Part shown: piece by piece, positions 16,597 to 25,701 of the stretch | Layout of the letters: every line of letters begins with the position of its first letter | Numbering within the stretch: the first letter of the stretch is position 1 | Source of the DNA: Candidatus Thorarchaeota archaeon | Lineage (GTDB): Archaea; Asgardarchaeota; Thorarchaeia; Thorarchaeales; Thorarchaeaceae | Direction: 5' to 3' | NCBI GenBank assembly: GCA_011365025.1 | Contig: RDOF01000012.1 | Location: 1-64,000 of the forward strand | DNA: 64,000 nt | Notes under the pieces: model-generated | Databases searched by the model: none | What the model saw: only the letters and a program-made list of their open reading frames with translations | Told to the model about the DNA's origin: nothing | Position numbers and translations under genes: made by a program

Positions 16597-19500
16597 ATGT
16601 TCGGCTACATGGGTAGAATCCTTCGAGTCAACCTGACGACATTAACAATAACCGATGAATTCCCAGATGAAGAAACGCTAAGGAAGTACCTCGGCGGCGC
16701 GGGATTGGCAACTTGGTATCTCATTAATGAAACAGAACCAGGAATAGACCCCTTAGGACCCCAGAACAAGCTCATCTTCATGACTGGTCCTTTGACAGGA
16801 ACTAATTCTCCCAGCACAGGAAGATACAGTGTAGTTACAAAATCGCCATTGACAAACGGCTGGGGACAGGCAAATTCCGCTGGTTTTTGGGGGAGAGATT
16901 TCAAACGCTCAGGTTTTGATGGAATAATTTTCGAAGGAAGAGCCCCCGGACCAGTCTACTTGCTTACAGAAGATGGTAAGGTCGAACTAAAGGACGCGGC
17001 TGATGTATGGGGCAAGAATACCTCTGAAACAACCAGAATTCTGAAGGAGAAGCATGGCCCAAAATTCAATGTTGCCTGCATTGGCATAGCCGGAGAGAAC
17101 CTAGTGAAATACGCCGCAATCATGAATGACTGTGACGAAGAGAACCATGGTCGCGCCGCGGGAAGATGCGGTGTCGGAGCTGTAATGGGATCTAAGAATC
17201 TGAAGGCAGTTGTTTCAAAGGGAACTCTTGAGATACCCATTGCGGACCCCGAAACATACCGAACTGAGGCAAAGCAAAGATTCGACTGGGTAAATCAAAG
17301 CCTCCTGAAGATGACTTTAGAAGTCTATGGCACTGCTGCCATGGTTGACCTTGTGAATGTAAAAGGCGGAATTCCAACGAGAAATTGGCAGACTGGGGTC
17401 TTTGACAAAGCTGATGATATTAATGGCACCGCAATCAATGAGAATATACTTGTGAAGAGAAAACCGTGTTTTGCCTGCCCCATTCACTGCGGCAGGATTG
17501 CGGAAATCAAGGAAGGACCATTCAAAAGCCGGGGAGAGGGGCCTGAGTATGAAACACTAAGCTCATTCGGAACTATGTGTGGCGTTGATAATCTAGAAGC
17601 AATCACTCTGGCGCATTTCCTTTGTAATGAGTACGGCATTGATACAATCTCGGCTGGAAACACTGTGGGTTTTACCATGGAATGCGTTCAGAGGGGAATC
17701 TTAAAGCGCGAAGATGTTGACGGTATGGACTTCACTTGGGGAAATGCGCAGTTGATTGTTGATATTGTTCCTAAGATTGGAAGACGGGAGGGAGTTGGCG
17801 ACCTTCTGGCCGAAGGGACAAAGAGAATCGCAGAGAAGCTTGGCAATGGTTCTGAGAGATTCGCCATGCATGTAAAGGGATTGGAGTTGCCTGGGTACGA
17901 CAGTCGTGCTGCGAAAATTACGGGACTGGCTTATGCCGTAGCAAATCGAGGTGGGGATCATATAACTGCCTATGTCGAAGGACCTGCATTTCTTGCCATG
18001 CCATTCATGATTGTCGAAGATGCTGAGATTGGAGACCCCTTGAAAGAGATACCGGAAACAACCCTTGTGGTCAAGAATTTTGAGGATGCCTTCGGTATAT
18101 TCGATGCAATTGGCGGATGCAAGTTCATGGGGATGGTGCTTACTGCCGAGGATTGGGCGAAGCTCATCTCAACGCTTATGGGCTACGAATTCACGGCAGA
18201 CGACTTCAGAAAGACAGGCGAGAGAATCTACAATCTTGAGCGGATGTACATCTTGCGGGAGGGATTCACCAGAGCTGATGATACACTACCACCCCGCCTT
18301 CTTGAGGAGCCAATGCCTGAAGGTCCAGCGGAGGGCCATGTTGTGGATTTGAATCCTCTTCTAGATGCGTACTACAAATACAGAGGATGGAACAACCAGG
18401 GGATACCAACCAGCGAAAAGCTGGAGGAACTCGATCTTGAATGGCTTACTGATGTGGCCAAGGCAAGCAAGAAAGACATCGAAACACATGCCACTCAGAG
18501 GACAAAGCATATTGTTGGCGCAAAAAGGGCGTCAGAAGCAATACAAGAGCCAGAGATGAAAGGTGACAAACCCTGGCTTGAAGGATACAAGATAGGACCG
18601 TTCAAACTGAAGCAATCCATGGCCCCCCACCCAGAAATGAATGTGTATCAGTTCCTGGATGACTCAGCTAGAGAATTTCCTGATATCGAGGCTTGTGAAT
18701 ATCTAGATACGAAAATGACGTATTTGGAGCTGAAGGATAATGTAGACAGATTCGCCTCAGCGCTGGTGGCGCTTGGCGCCAAGAAAGGGGATACGGTAGC
18801 TACTGTTCTTCCGTCATGTCCGGAGTTCATAATTGCAGACTATGCCATAATGAAAATTGGTGCAATCCATGTACCCCTAAGTGTCTTGCACAAGGCGGCC
18901 GACCTGCAATATGAACTGAACGAAAGCAAGGCAGAGATTGTGCTCTGCTCCTATAGACGAATCGAGCGGATTAATGAGATTAAGGCGAACACGAGGGTAA
19001 GAACTGTAATCTACACTCCAACTAGACTGTTTCCTGACTACGAATATCCCGAGATGGATGAGGTTGCAGGTGAGAACTACTACCTCTTGAAGCAACTCAT
19101 TGCAAAACATACACCCCATAGAGAAGAGGTTCGGATTGACCCGAGAGAGGATGTTGCCCTCCTCCCCTTTACTGGAGGAACGACAGGACTTCCCAAAGGA
19201 ACAATGCTAACTCACTACAATCTCACGACGGTTGTCTTTCAGTCCATCCAATGGATGATGGATCCGCTAAAGGAAAGTATAGTCGGAAAAAGTGCCGGTG
19301 CGATCTGCGTTCCAACTTTTCATACTTACGGCCACTGGGCAATTCACGCATGCATTGCTTGGGGGATGAAGATGTATTTGATGGACCCGCGTGATATCTC
19401 CGGGATAGTCGATGTGATAAGCAAACATCGTCCATTTGTCGTCTTTGCGGTCCCCACGCACTACACCTTCATGTCGAAAATGGACCTCATCAAAGGGCAG

Positions 19501-20232
19501 ATTTTCTACTACTCGGCAGCAGCAGCACTTCCAGCGGACTTGGCCGAGGAGTTCGAGTCGAAGACTGGCGTACCGATGGGTGAAGGCTACGGCGCAACAG
19601 AAACATCCGGAGTGGTTACTGTAAACCTATCGGCCTTCTCAAAGGTGACCGGCTTTATGGCCGAAACCAAAAGAGGAGTTGGCATACCCATTCCGGATAC
19701 TGAGATTCGGATTGTAGATCCGGACACCGGTAAGGACCTTTCCATTTTCGAACGTGGCGAGTTGTGGGTTCGAGGGCCCCAGGTTATGAAAGGGTACTGG
19801 CCAACGCCAGGTGCGGGACTGAAGGAGGGTGGGTGGCTGCCCATGGGCGACATCGTTGAGATGGATAGTGACGGATACTTCAGAGTTGTTGACCGCTGCA
19901 AGGATATGATCAATGTATCTGGGAATAAGGTGTACAGCAGGGTCATCGACGACATCCTCCACGAGCATGAGGCGGTTGACGTAGCAGGCGTGATTGGCAT
20001 TCCGGATCCTGATAGACCAGGGAGTGAGCGAGTCAAAGCCTTCGTCCAGTTGAAACCTGAATTTAGGGGAAAGGTTTCAGAACAAGACATCATTGAATTC
20101 CTGAGAAACAAGGTGAAACCATATGCAGTGCCAAAGTGGGTGGAATTTAGGGACGAATTGCCCATGACAATTGTGATGAAGCTTTTCAAGAAGAAATTGA
20201 GAGAGGAAGAGCTCTCAAAGATGAAACAATAG
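16597..20232 (+). CDS. Aldehyde:ferredoxin oxidoreductase fused to an AMP-forming acyl-CoA ligase
   Basis: One uninterrupted 1211-codon frame encodes two enzymes. Residues 1 to ~625 are a complete tungstopterin aldehyde:ferredoxin oxidoreductase. The [4Fe-4S] ligands are C291, C294 and C298 (CFACPIHC) plus C508, and the N-terminal domain begins GYMGRILRVNLTT. After a charged linker, residues ~665-1211 are an ANL-family acyl-CoA ligase. It has the P-loop FTGGTTGLPKGT (residues 858-869), the YGATE motif, GDIVEMDSDGYFRVVDRCKD and the C-terminal lysine K1195. The usual Gly before that lysine is Met. Aldehyde would be oxidised to acid with ferredoxin reduction, and the acid then activated to acyl-CoA with ATP. 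Family activities are known; the channelled reaction and its substrate are inferred. Confidence 0.95.
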   Translation: MFGYMGRILRVNLTTLTITDEFPDEETLRKYLGGAGLATWYLINETEPGIDPLGPQNKLIFMTGPLTGTNSPSTGRYSVVTKSPLTNGWGQANSAGFWGRDFKRSGFDGIIFEGRAPGPVYLLTEDGKVELKDAADVWGKNTSETTRILKEKHGPKFNVACIGIAGENLVKYAAIMNDCDEENHGRAAGRCGVGAVMGSKNLKAVVSKGTLEIPIADPETYRTEAKQRFDWVNQSLLKMTLEVYGTAAMVDLVNVKGGIPTRNWQTGVFDKADDINGTAINENILVKRKPCFACPIHCGRIAEIKEGPFKSRGEGPEYETLSSFGTMCGVDNLEAITLAHFLCNEYGIDTISAGNTVGFTMECVQRGILKREDVDGMDFTWGNAQLIVDIVPKIGRREGVGDLLAEGTKRIAEKLGNGSERFAMHVKGLELPGYDSRAAKITGLAYAVANRGGDHITAYVEGPAFLAMPFMIVEDAEIGDPLKEIPETTLVVKNFEDAFGIFDAIGGCKFMGMVLTAEDWAKLISTLMGYEFTADDFRKTGERIYNLERMYILREGFTRADDTLPPRLLEEPMPEGPAEGHVVDLNPLLDAYYKYRGWNNQGIPTSEKLEELDLEWLTDVAKASKKDIETHATQRTKHIVGAKRASEAIQEPEMKGDKPWLEGYKIGPFKLKQSMAPHPEMNVYQFLDDSAREFPDIEACEYLDTKMTYLELKDNVDRFASALVALGAKKGDTVATVLPSCPEFIIADYAIMKIGAIHVPLSVLHKAADLQYELNESKAEIVLCSYRRIERINEIKANTRVRTVIYTPTRLFPDYEYPEMDEVAGENYYLLKQLIAKHTPHREEVRIDPREDVALLPFTGGTTGLPKGTMLTHYNLTTVVFQSIQWMMDPLKESIVGKSAGAICVPTFHTYGHWAIHACIAWGMKMYLMDPRDISGIVDVISKHRPFVVFAVPTHYTFMSKMDLIKGQIFYYSAAAALPADLAEEFESKTGVPMGEGYGATETSGVVTVNLSAFSKVTGFMAETKRGVGIPIPDTEIRIVDPDTGKDLSIFERGELWVRGPQVMKGYWPTPGAGLKEGGWLPMGDIVEMDSDGYFRVVDRCKDMINVSGNKVYSRVIDDILHEHEAVDVAGVIGIPDPDRPGSERVKAFVQLKPEFRGKVSEQDIIEFLRNKVKPYAVPKWVEFRDELPMTIVMKLFKKKLREEELSKMKQ

Positions 20233-20331
20233 TCGGGGTTGTTTTTATCAGTCCATCATGGTGGATTGCCTTGCCATTTCCTGATGCAACGGTTTATTTC
20301 AGAACGGCATGCATGTCAATTGAGGTGTGCT

Positions 20332-21036
20332 TTGGAATTGGATGAGGAAGGGTTCCTGTTATTTCTGAAGAAGAAGAGAAAAACACCGCGTACCAATGCC
20401 TCTTGTATAGAAGGTGCAAAAGCGCTGGAGGATTTCCTTCAATCAAAAGGCAAATCGGCTGAAAAAGCCTCAGTAGCAGACTTTGAGGAGTTCGTGTCAG
20501 CCGCTCTTGCCGGAAGAGACATTGCGAAATACATGTGGACACTTCAATACTACTTGCAGTATGTTGGCAATAGCGGCCTGCTTCGATACTCTCAGAAACT
20601 AAGAGAGAAACACATCGCTAAAAAGAGAAAGCCATTCAAACTGAAGGACTTTGCGGGCGTGGATCAGGAGTCCATTGGGAAACTATCGGCAGCTGGCATT
20701 GATACCGTTGAAGACATGCTCCATGCCGCGAAAACGGAGAGCCAGAGAATTCAACTTGCAGAGAGAATCGAAGTGGATTTGGAAGAAATCCTCGAACTTG
20801 CGAAATTGTCCAATCTAACCCGCCTTGGCGCAGTGAAGGCAGTAAGAGCTAGACTCTATCACGACTCTGGATTTGATTCCATTGGAAAAATCGCGAACAC
20901 AACCGCAGAAGGACTAATCAGAGTTACCAAGGAGTTCATTGATTCCACAGGCTTCCAAGGGATTCCCCCTACGCCAAAGGAAGCTGAGAATACGGTCAGG
21001 GCTGCCAGAAGGATCACCGAAGCATTAGAATTGTAG
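20332..21036 (+). CDS. DUF4332-like helix-hairpin-helix protein
   Basis: From TTG 20332 the product is 234 residues. The frame extends further upstream (20239), but GAGGTG stands six bases before the TTG and the extra residues do not look protein-like. The N-terminal ~100 residues are helical and resemble a SAM-like or integrase-type N-terminal domain. The C-terminal ~120 residues contain paired helix-hairpin-helix units (LKDFAGVDQESIGKLSAAGI, then LSNLTRLGAVKAVRARLYHD) as in DUF4332. Such units usually bind DNA non-specifically. The gene follows the AOR-ligase stop closely, but a functional link is not evident. Confidence 0.65.
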   Translation: MELDEEGFLLFLKKKRKTPRTNASCIEGAKALEDFLQSKGKSAEKASVADFEEFVSAALAGRDIAKYMWTLQYYLQYVGNSGLLRYSQKLREKHIAKKRKPFKLKDFAGVDQESIGKLSAAGIDTVEDMLHAAKTESQRIQLAERIEVDLEEILELAKLSNLTRLGAVKAVRARLYHDSGFDSIGKIANTTAEGLIRVTKEFIDSTGFQGIPPTPKEAENTVRAARRITEALEL

Positions 21037-21118
21037 CTTTCCATACATCCTGAAACCCAATGCACCTCTCCGCCAAGTTGAAAACCTCACGTCTAGGCAA
21101 TATTGGGAGGGATTAGAC

Positions 21119-21541
21119 TTGAGTGGAAAGACATCAGGAAACCAACCATCAGAAGAACAAATGATGAAATTCCTAGGTAGAGAAGCAGGGAGAATCTGGA
21201 AGAAACTCACTCTCTACCTAGAGGAGAATTATGACTTCGAGCCTGTAAGGGAGAGTATAGAATTGGATGCAGCAATTCGATACCGACGAAGCGGGAAGAC
21301 TCTCATCACCTTTTATCCCAAGAAAGGAGAGCTTACCGTCCTTATCATATTCGGAAAGAAAGAGGTTGAAAGGTTCGAACAAACAAGAGGAGAATTCAGT
21401 ACGGAAATTGTGATCCTTTTTGACAACACAAGGCAGTATCATGATGGAAAATGGCTCCACATTAAAGTTCCACCCTGCAGTAGTTTTGATGAGATTCTGA
21501 AACTCCTAAGTATCAAAAAGAATCCGAAGAAGCCAGCATAA
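21119..21541 (+). CDS. DUF3788 family protein
   Basis: The 140-residue protein starts at TTG 21119, with GGGAGG upstream. Its C-terminal motif DGKWLHIKVPPCSSFDEILK and central FYPKKGELTVLIIFGKKE match the small DUF3788 family found in bacteria and archaea. The family has no known activity; it is cytoplasmic and alpha/beta. A hairpin and pyrimidine run follow 97 bases later. Confidence 0.75.
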   Translation: MSGKTSGNQPSEEQMMKFLGREAGRIWKKLTLYLEENYDFEPVRESIELDAAIRYRRSGKTLITFYPKKGELTVLIIFGKKEVERFEQTRGEFSTEIVILFDNTRQYHDGKWLHIKVPPCSSFDEILKLLSIKKNPKKPA

Positions 21542-21637
21542 CCAAATCTCTAGTCATAGTAGGAATTGCTATGCGATCCATCATAATTGCAACAAGAATA
21601 GTCATGAGGAAGAAACACGGCAGAGAGGAGCCTAGGC

Positions 21638-21662
21638 GGAGGGTGTTTAGCTCTCCTTTTCC
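21638..21662 (+). terminator. Probable terminator after the DUF3788 gene
   Basis: GGAGGG (21638-21643) pairs with CTCTCC (21651-21656), including one G-T pair, around a seven-base loop. TTTTCCCTTCTTG follows. The position fits transcription ending after the DUF3788 gene. Confidence 0.45.
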
Positions 21663-21758
21663 CTTCTTGTTTAAGGAACCTCATCCTGCAATCAGTCTAA
21701 CATTATTTTATCAATAGAAGAGCAACTACTAAACCGAAAACGTTAGGAGACAACAAAC

Positions 21759-21965
21759 ATGGGTCTAGCAAGGAAAATCGGAATCGTAATCTTAATCTAC
21801 GTATTTCTTGGCATAGCGTGGTCCGCAATGCGCCACTTTGGCATTGTTCCAATATCGCCAGGAGGCCTAGAAGGACCGGCGAATATCCTATACATAATAT
21901 TCGAACCAATTAGTTTGGTCTACTTCATGATAGTAATGGCGCTGGGTGTACCAGTTACATTTTGA
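21759..21965 (+). CDS. Small two-helix membrane protein
   Basis: The 68-residue product has two membrane helices (IGIVILIYVFLGIAWSAM and IFEPISLVYFMIVMALGVPV) separated by a short proline/glycine loop. TTAGGAGAC precedes the ATG. No family is recognised; the good ribosome-binding site and the terminator downstream favour a real gene. Confidence 0.6.
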   Translation: MGLARKIGIVILIYVFLGIAWSAMRHFGIVPISPGGLEGPANILYIIFEPISLVYFMIVMALGVPVTF

Positions 21966-21997
21966 TAAGGTATGACCTTTGTAAATGGATAGAGGAA

Positions 21998-22039
21998 GGG
22001 GCCAATCCAGAAGCGGATTGCTCTTCTCTAATTGGCCCC
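21998..22039. terminator. Long hairpin between convergent genes
   Basis: GGGGCCAAT (21998-22006) and ATTGGCCCC (22031-22039) are perfect 9-bp arms, and the intervening bases can pair further (AGAAG with CTTCT). It lies exactly between the convergent small membrane protein gene and the caspase-like protein gene, as expected of a bidirectional terminator. Confidence 0.6.
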
Positions 22040-22046
22040 AGCTTAG

Positions 22047-24149
22047 CTAGCATTGATGTGTTATGTAAACGTACCAATTGAAGGTTCCCGGAGTCGGATC
22101 AGAACACTGGTATCCGAAACCATGGGCATGATCATTGATTGGGTCATCAAGCTGTGGGTGCCACGGGTCTGCGGACTTTGAGGCATAGAGGACGGCAGCA
22201 AGGCAGTTGCTATCCTGTGTCTCAGCACATGCCTTGAACCAAGCATCAACCAGCGACAGCTTGTTGATGAAGATATAGCCGGTAGAATACATACCCATTC
22301 TCACACCTCGAGTCTGCACGTTATTGCTACCTGTCGCAAAGGAAAGGATCAGATGCAGACCCTGGAGAGCCGGAGTCCAGCGTTCCCATACATTGACACC
22401 ATCTTCATTCACCCATGCCAGAGGACTGCAGGCATCCAGGACAATCCATTCGAGGTCGCCGTCGCCCCACCTTGCCTCGGTATAGTGAAGCCCGCCGTCA
22501 TCATGGTTGGAGCTGAAGGCAATTCCATCTGGATTTCCATGATCCTGATAGTAGACCCAATCAACGGCATCGACCCAATCATTGTCGGTGCCGCCAATAT
22601 CATAGTACTTGAAGTCCTGCTCCCAAGCAGCGTATTCACCGTAGTTGAACTCCCGGTTGTAACCGCCTATAGTACCCATCCAGTTATAGAAGCCCTCAAT
22701 ATTGGTCTTAGTGTTTCCCAGAGGAGGGTGGCCTGTCAGGCCAACCCATTCAATTCCTATTTCTTTAACGCCATCATCATAGGCTCCAGAAGGTCCGCTT
22801 GGAGTGATGAGACTGGGTGCAGGACCACCTTCACCAGCTGCCACCATCGGAATCATTGTGAAGGCGGAAAGGAGTGCCAATAGAAGCAAAAAGGACCAAA
22901 GTTTTCCTCTGCGTCTGCTTGTCAGCCCGCAAAGCACTACTATCAATACTACTACGCCTGCCAGCACGATGAGAGCAGTATCTCCAATTGGAGGAGGTTC
23001 AGTAATGGTAATGCTGACGAAATCGCGTGAAATTAATCCATTCTCATCAACAACTGTCAGGGTTATTGTATGAATTGAGTCCTCCTCGGCGGGCGTTTCC
23101 TCATTCATTCTGCCGGTTTGCGCTCCGCTGTTTGCATAGGCTGCGACAAACATAGCTTCATCACCCAAGACCCCGCCGTAGTTTGATGTCCAATTGTATG
23201 TGTAGGGAGCAGTCCCATTTGCCACTGAGCAGCTAAAAGTAATTTGCTCATCAGACCGAAAAGTGGCGCCGTCTGCGGGGGAGGTAATTGTCGCGACCGG
23301 AGTGAATTCGGTGGCTGACAGTTTGGGCAGAACTTGTGTGGGTTCTCCATCATCATCTTCAATTTCAAGTTCCATCTCATAAACCGGGAATAAGTAGTCC
23401 TCATTGTCATCATCAGGACCTGCATAGTAGGCAAGGGTATGGCTCTTCACAATGTCGGGAGAGATTCCATGCATGGCAAGCAAGGAATCGTACTCAATTA
23501 GAGGAACCGTGTCAGCTATCTCTACATCTCTCCAGTTCCAGTCAAAGCCCACAATCGTCGGAATTGCATCTATGGAACTAATCGTTACGGCAATTTGGGC
23601 CCCAGGACCAGTCACAGGCATTCCGCCAAGCTCAATCCCGTAATTCACGTGATAGTGCAGGATTTTGGTAATCTCTGCTTCAGTAGCCTGGTTGAGGGCA
23701 CTTGCATTGGTGATGCCAGTGTTTAACCAGAATGCATCTGCCGGTAAGAGGTCGTTGGCCATGAGAAAGGCATCCGCAACGTCCTTTGCAGCTTCCGGAT
23801 CTAGGTCGCCTACACCAGAAGCGGGGTTGCACAGCCACGCATAGTTTGCATAAAACATCGACCCATCTCTCGTGTCCATTTCGAATGTCCTGTTTAGAGA
23901 ATTCACAAAGAATCTCCCTTCATACTCCTCCACTTCAGTGGCTCGCAAGTTGAACAAAGAATATGCCCGATTGTCAGTAATTGAGGAGTTCACCTCAGGA
24001 GTAATCATTCTATAGACATTTGCCATCACTGCAGATAACTCGTAGCTCGGAGGCGTGTGGTACACTACAGCTTGCACATTTTTTACGTCAGCTGAAGAAC
24101 AAACCAAAAGAACCAGAAAAACAATTAGCACTGCATCCTTTCCTTTCAT
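22047..24149 (-). CDS. Secreted/membrane protein with PKD-like and caspase-like (DUF6345-type) domains
   Basis: The 700-residue protein begins with a signal peptide (DAVLIVFLVLLVCSSADV). An extracytoplasmic region of ~270 residues follows, then a PKD/Ig-like domain (residues ~285-385, ITSPADGATFRSDEQITF). Two membrane helices around 390-440 are separated by RRRG. The C-terminal ~250 residues lie outside again. They match DUF6345 as I remember it and show QDHGNPDG (H537, G538) and VLDACSPL (D572-A-C574). These are the His-Gly and Asp-Ala-Cys motifs of clan CD peptidases such as gingipains and caspases. I infer a surface cysteine protease; activity is not shown. It converges on the small membrane protein gene. 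Confidence 0.75.
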   Translation of the reverse strand: MKGKDAVLIVFLVLLVCSSADVKNVQAVVYHTPPSYELSAVMANVYRMITPEVNSSITDNRAYSLFNLRATEVEEYEGRFFVNSLNRTFEMDTRDGSMFYANYAWLCNPASGVGDLDPEAAKDVADAFLMANDLLPADAFWLNTGITNASALNQATEAEITKILHYHVNYGIELGGMPVTGPGAQIAVTISSIDAIPTIVGFDWNWRDVEIADTVPLIEYDSLLAMHGISPDIVKSHTLAYYAGPDDDNEDYLFPVYEMELEIEDDDGEPTQVLPKLSATEFTPVATITSPADGATFRSDEQITFSCSVANGTAPYTYNWTSNYGGVLGDEAMFVAAYANSGAQTGRMNEETPAEEDSIHTITLTVVDENGLISRDFVSITITEPPPIGDTALIVLAGVVVLIVVLCGLTSRRRGKLWSFLLLLALLSAFTMIPMVAAGEGGPAPSLITPSGPSGAYDDGVKEIGIEWVGLTGHPPLGNTKTNIEGFYNWMGTIGGYNREFNYGEYAAWEQDFKYYDIGGTDNDWVDAVDWVYYQDHGNPDGIAFSSNHDDGGLHYTEARWGDGDLEWIVLDACSPLAWVNEDGVNVWERWTPALQGLHLILSFATGSNNVQTRGVRMGMYSTGYIFINKLSLVDAWFKACAETQDSNCLAAVLYASKSADPWHPQLDDPINDHAHGFGYQCSDPTPGTFNWYVYITHQC

Positions 24150-24426
24150 TTATTAACCACCATCATGAACTCTCACGATTCCTCTCCAATCGCAAGATGC
24201 TGAACGACGTACATTGTGCCCTAAAAATCCTCTGAGTATTGTATCCGCGTATTTGGCTTAATAACCCTTGAATAAAGGAGCCTTTCTAATATATGAAGCA
24301 AGTCTATCTGCACTAAAGCCCCATTCTGGATAAATTGCCATAATTCGATTGCGCTGAGCTGAACTCTTTATTATTCTTGTAGGACGGTTTTCACCAGATA
24401 GTAGAACATGAAAGCGGTGCATTGAG

Positions 24427-25548
24427 ATGGGACGTGCTTCTGGATATAGAAGAAGGAATCTAGTAACCATCGCGTTTGTTGTTCTTGCCATTTCAACTCT
24501 TTGCTCTCTGAGCATTCCCATGTTCTCAGCTGCCCAGGATAAGTCAACACATGATATCCAAATCTTGTTTCTGATGGACCATGATTATGGAGCAAACTAT
24601 CATGCGATATGGCCAATCATGGAAGGGTGGGGGTGGAATATAACAATCGCAGGGCTGGATAATCCGTTAACTCCCTGTGATTATCAGAATCCATCCGCGC
24701 TTGTATACATTGACTGTAATATACATGATATAGAAGATATCACAGCTTACGATGCAATCTCGATTATGCCCGGTGAGTCACACGCAAATCTACTGGTAGA
24801 TGCGGCAACCCTCGAGCTAATTCAAGATGCAGTTCAAGAAGGACTTGTTGTCAGTGCCTGGTGCAGAGCTGTTAGAGTTCTGGCAGCTGCCGGTGTACTC
24901 GATGGGGTAAACATTACAGGCAATGCTGATTACGAAGCAGAGTACTTGGCAGCAGGTGCAATCTTCAATGAGTTAGTGCCGCCAGTTATCGATGGGAATA
25001 TTGTCACCGGCGTCCGAAGCAGATTCTACCGTAGAGAGATGTGTGAGGCGATTGCCACTGCTCTTGGCGTATTTGAGGAAGACCCTCCTACTCTAGTCGA
25101 AGTGAGTGTGAATCCTAGAACTCCGCAACCCTTGTTGCTGGCTAATTTCACTGTCGAAGCAGCCGATGCATCAGGAATCGCAGGGGTTGATATGGATATC
25201 TTCCCTACAGCAGAGCTCGGGGGAGAACGCATTCTCTATACCCCTGTTGTTGAGCTAACTCTAACGGACTCGGGTTTGAGTAACATCTACAAAGGAAGTA
25301 CTGCAGAGCTAGCATTGGGCAGCTATACCGTAGATGTAATACTACGAGATATTTTCGATAATTGGGTCGTTTGTGAGGATGCATTTGTCTTCGAAGTCTG
25401 CGAAGCTGCAACGGCGACTACCAATACGACCTCAACGACAACGGGGGCGCTCAATTGGAATGAGGTGGTTTCAGTTGGCTTAGTTGTGGGAGTACCTTCA
25501 GTCATTGTTATGCTTGTAGCTATTTGGAGAAGAAAGGGAGCAGACTAG
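24427..25548 (+). CDS. Surface-anchored DJ-1/PfpI-like protein
   Basis: The 373-residue protein has an N-terminal signal (VTIAFVVLAISTLCSLSIP), then a class I glutamine-amidotransferase-like DJ-1/PfpI domain (residues ~40-215). The expected nucleophile elbow is VVSAWCRAVRVLAAAG, with C146. Next come an Ig-like domain (ANFTVEAADASGIAGVDMDI), a Thr-rich spacer and a C-terminal membrane anchor followed by RRKG. DJ-1/PfpI proteins are normally cytoplasmic proteases, chaperones or deglycases. This one should face the outside. It is divergent from the caspase-like gene, 277 bases away. Confidence 0.75.
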   Translation: MGRASGYRRRNLVTIAFVVLAISTLCSLSIPMFSAAQDKSTHDIQILFLMDHDYGANYHAIWPIMEGWGWNITIAGLDNPLTPCDYQNPSALVYIDCNIHDIEDITAYDAISIMPGESHANLLVDAATLELIQDAVQEGLVVSAWCRAVRVLAAAGVLDGVNITGNADYEAEYLAAGAIFNELVPPVIDGNIVTGVRSRFYRREMCEAIATALGVFEEDPPTLVEVSVNPRTPQPLLLANFTVEAADASGIAGVDMDIFPTAELGGERILYTPVVELTLTDSGLSNIYKGSTAELALGSYTVDVILRDIFDNWVVCEDAFVFEVCEAATATTNTTSTTTGALNWNEVVSVGLVVGVPSVIVMLVAIWRRKGAD

Positions 25549-25701
25549 GCTAGTTGAATTATCTCCTTGTGTGTTCCACAGTCAGCAACGAAACAAATGC
25601 CATATCCCAAATCAGTATCAGTTAGCCATATATCTAGTGCCACAGCATAGCATTGAAAAGCTTGAAAGCATGGCATGAACTATCAATCAGAGGAGTAGTT
25701 T

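Noticed and set aside
24258..24425. Minus-strand frame of about 54 codons in the gap before the DJ-1-like gene
   Set aside because: The sequence looks mildly protein-like, but it lies on the promoter region of the divergent gene and has no homologue I recognise.
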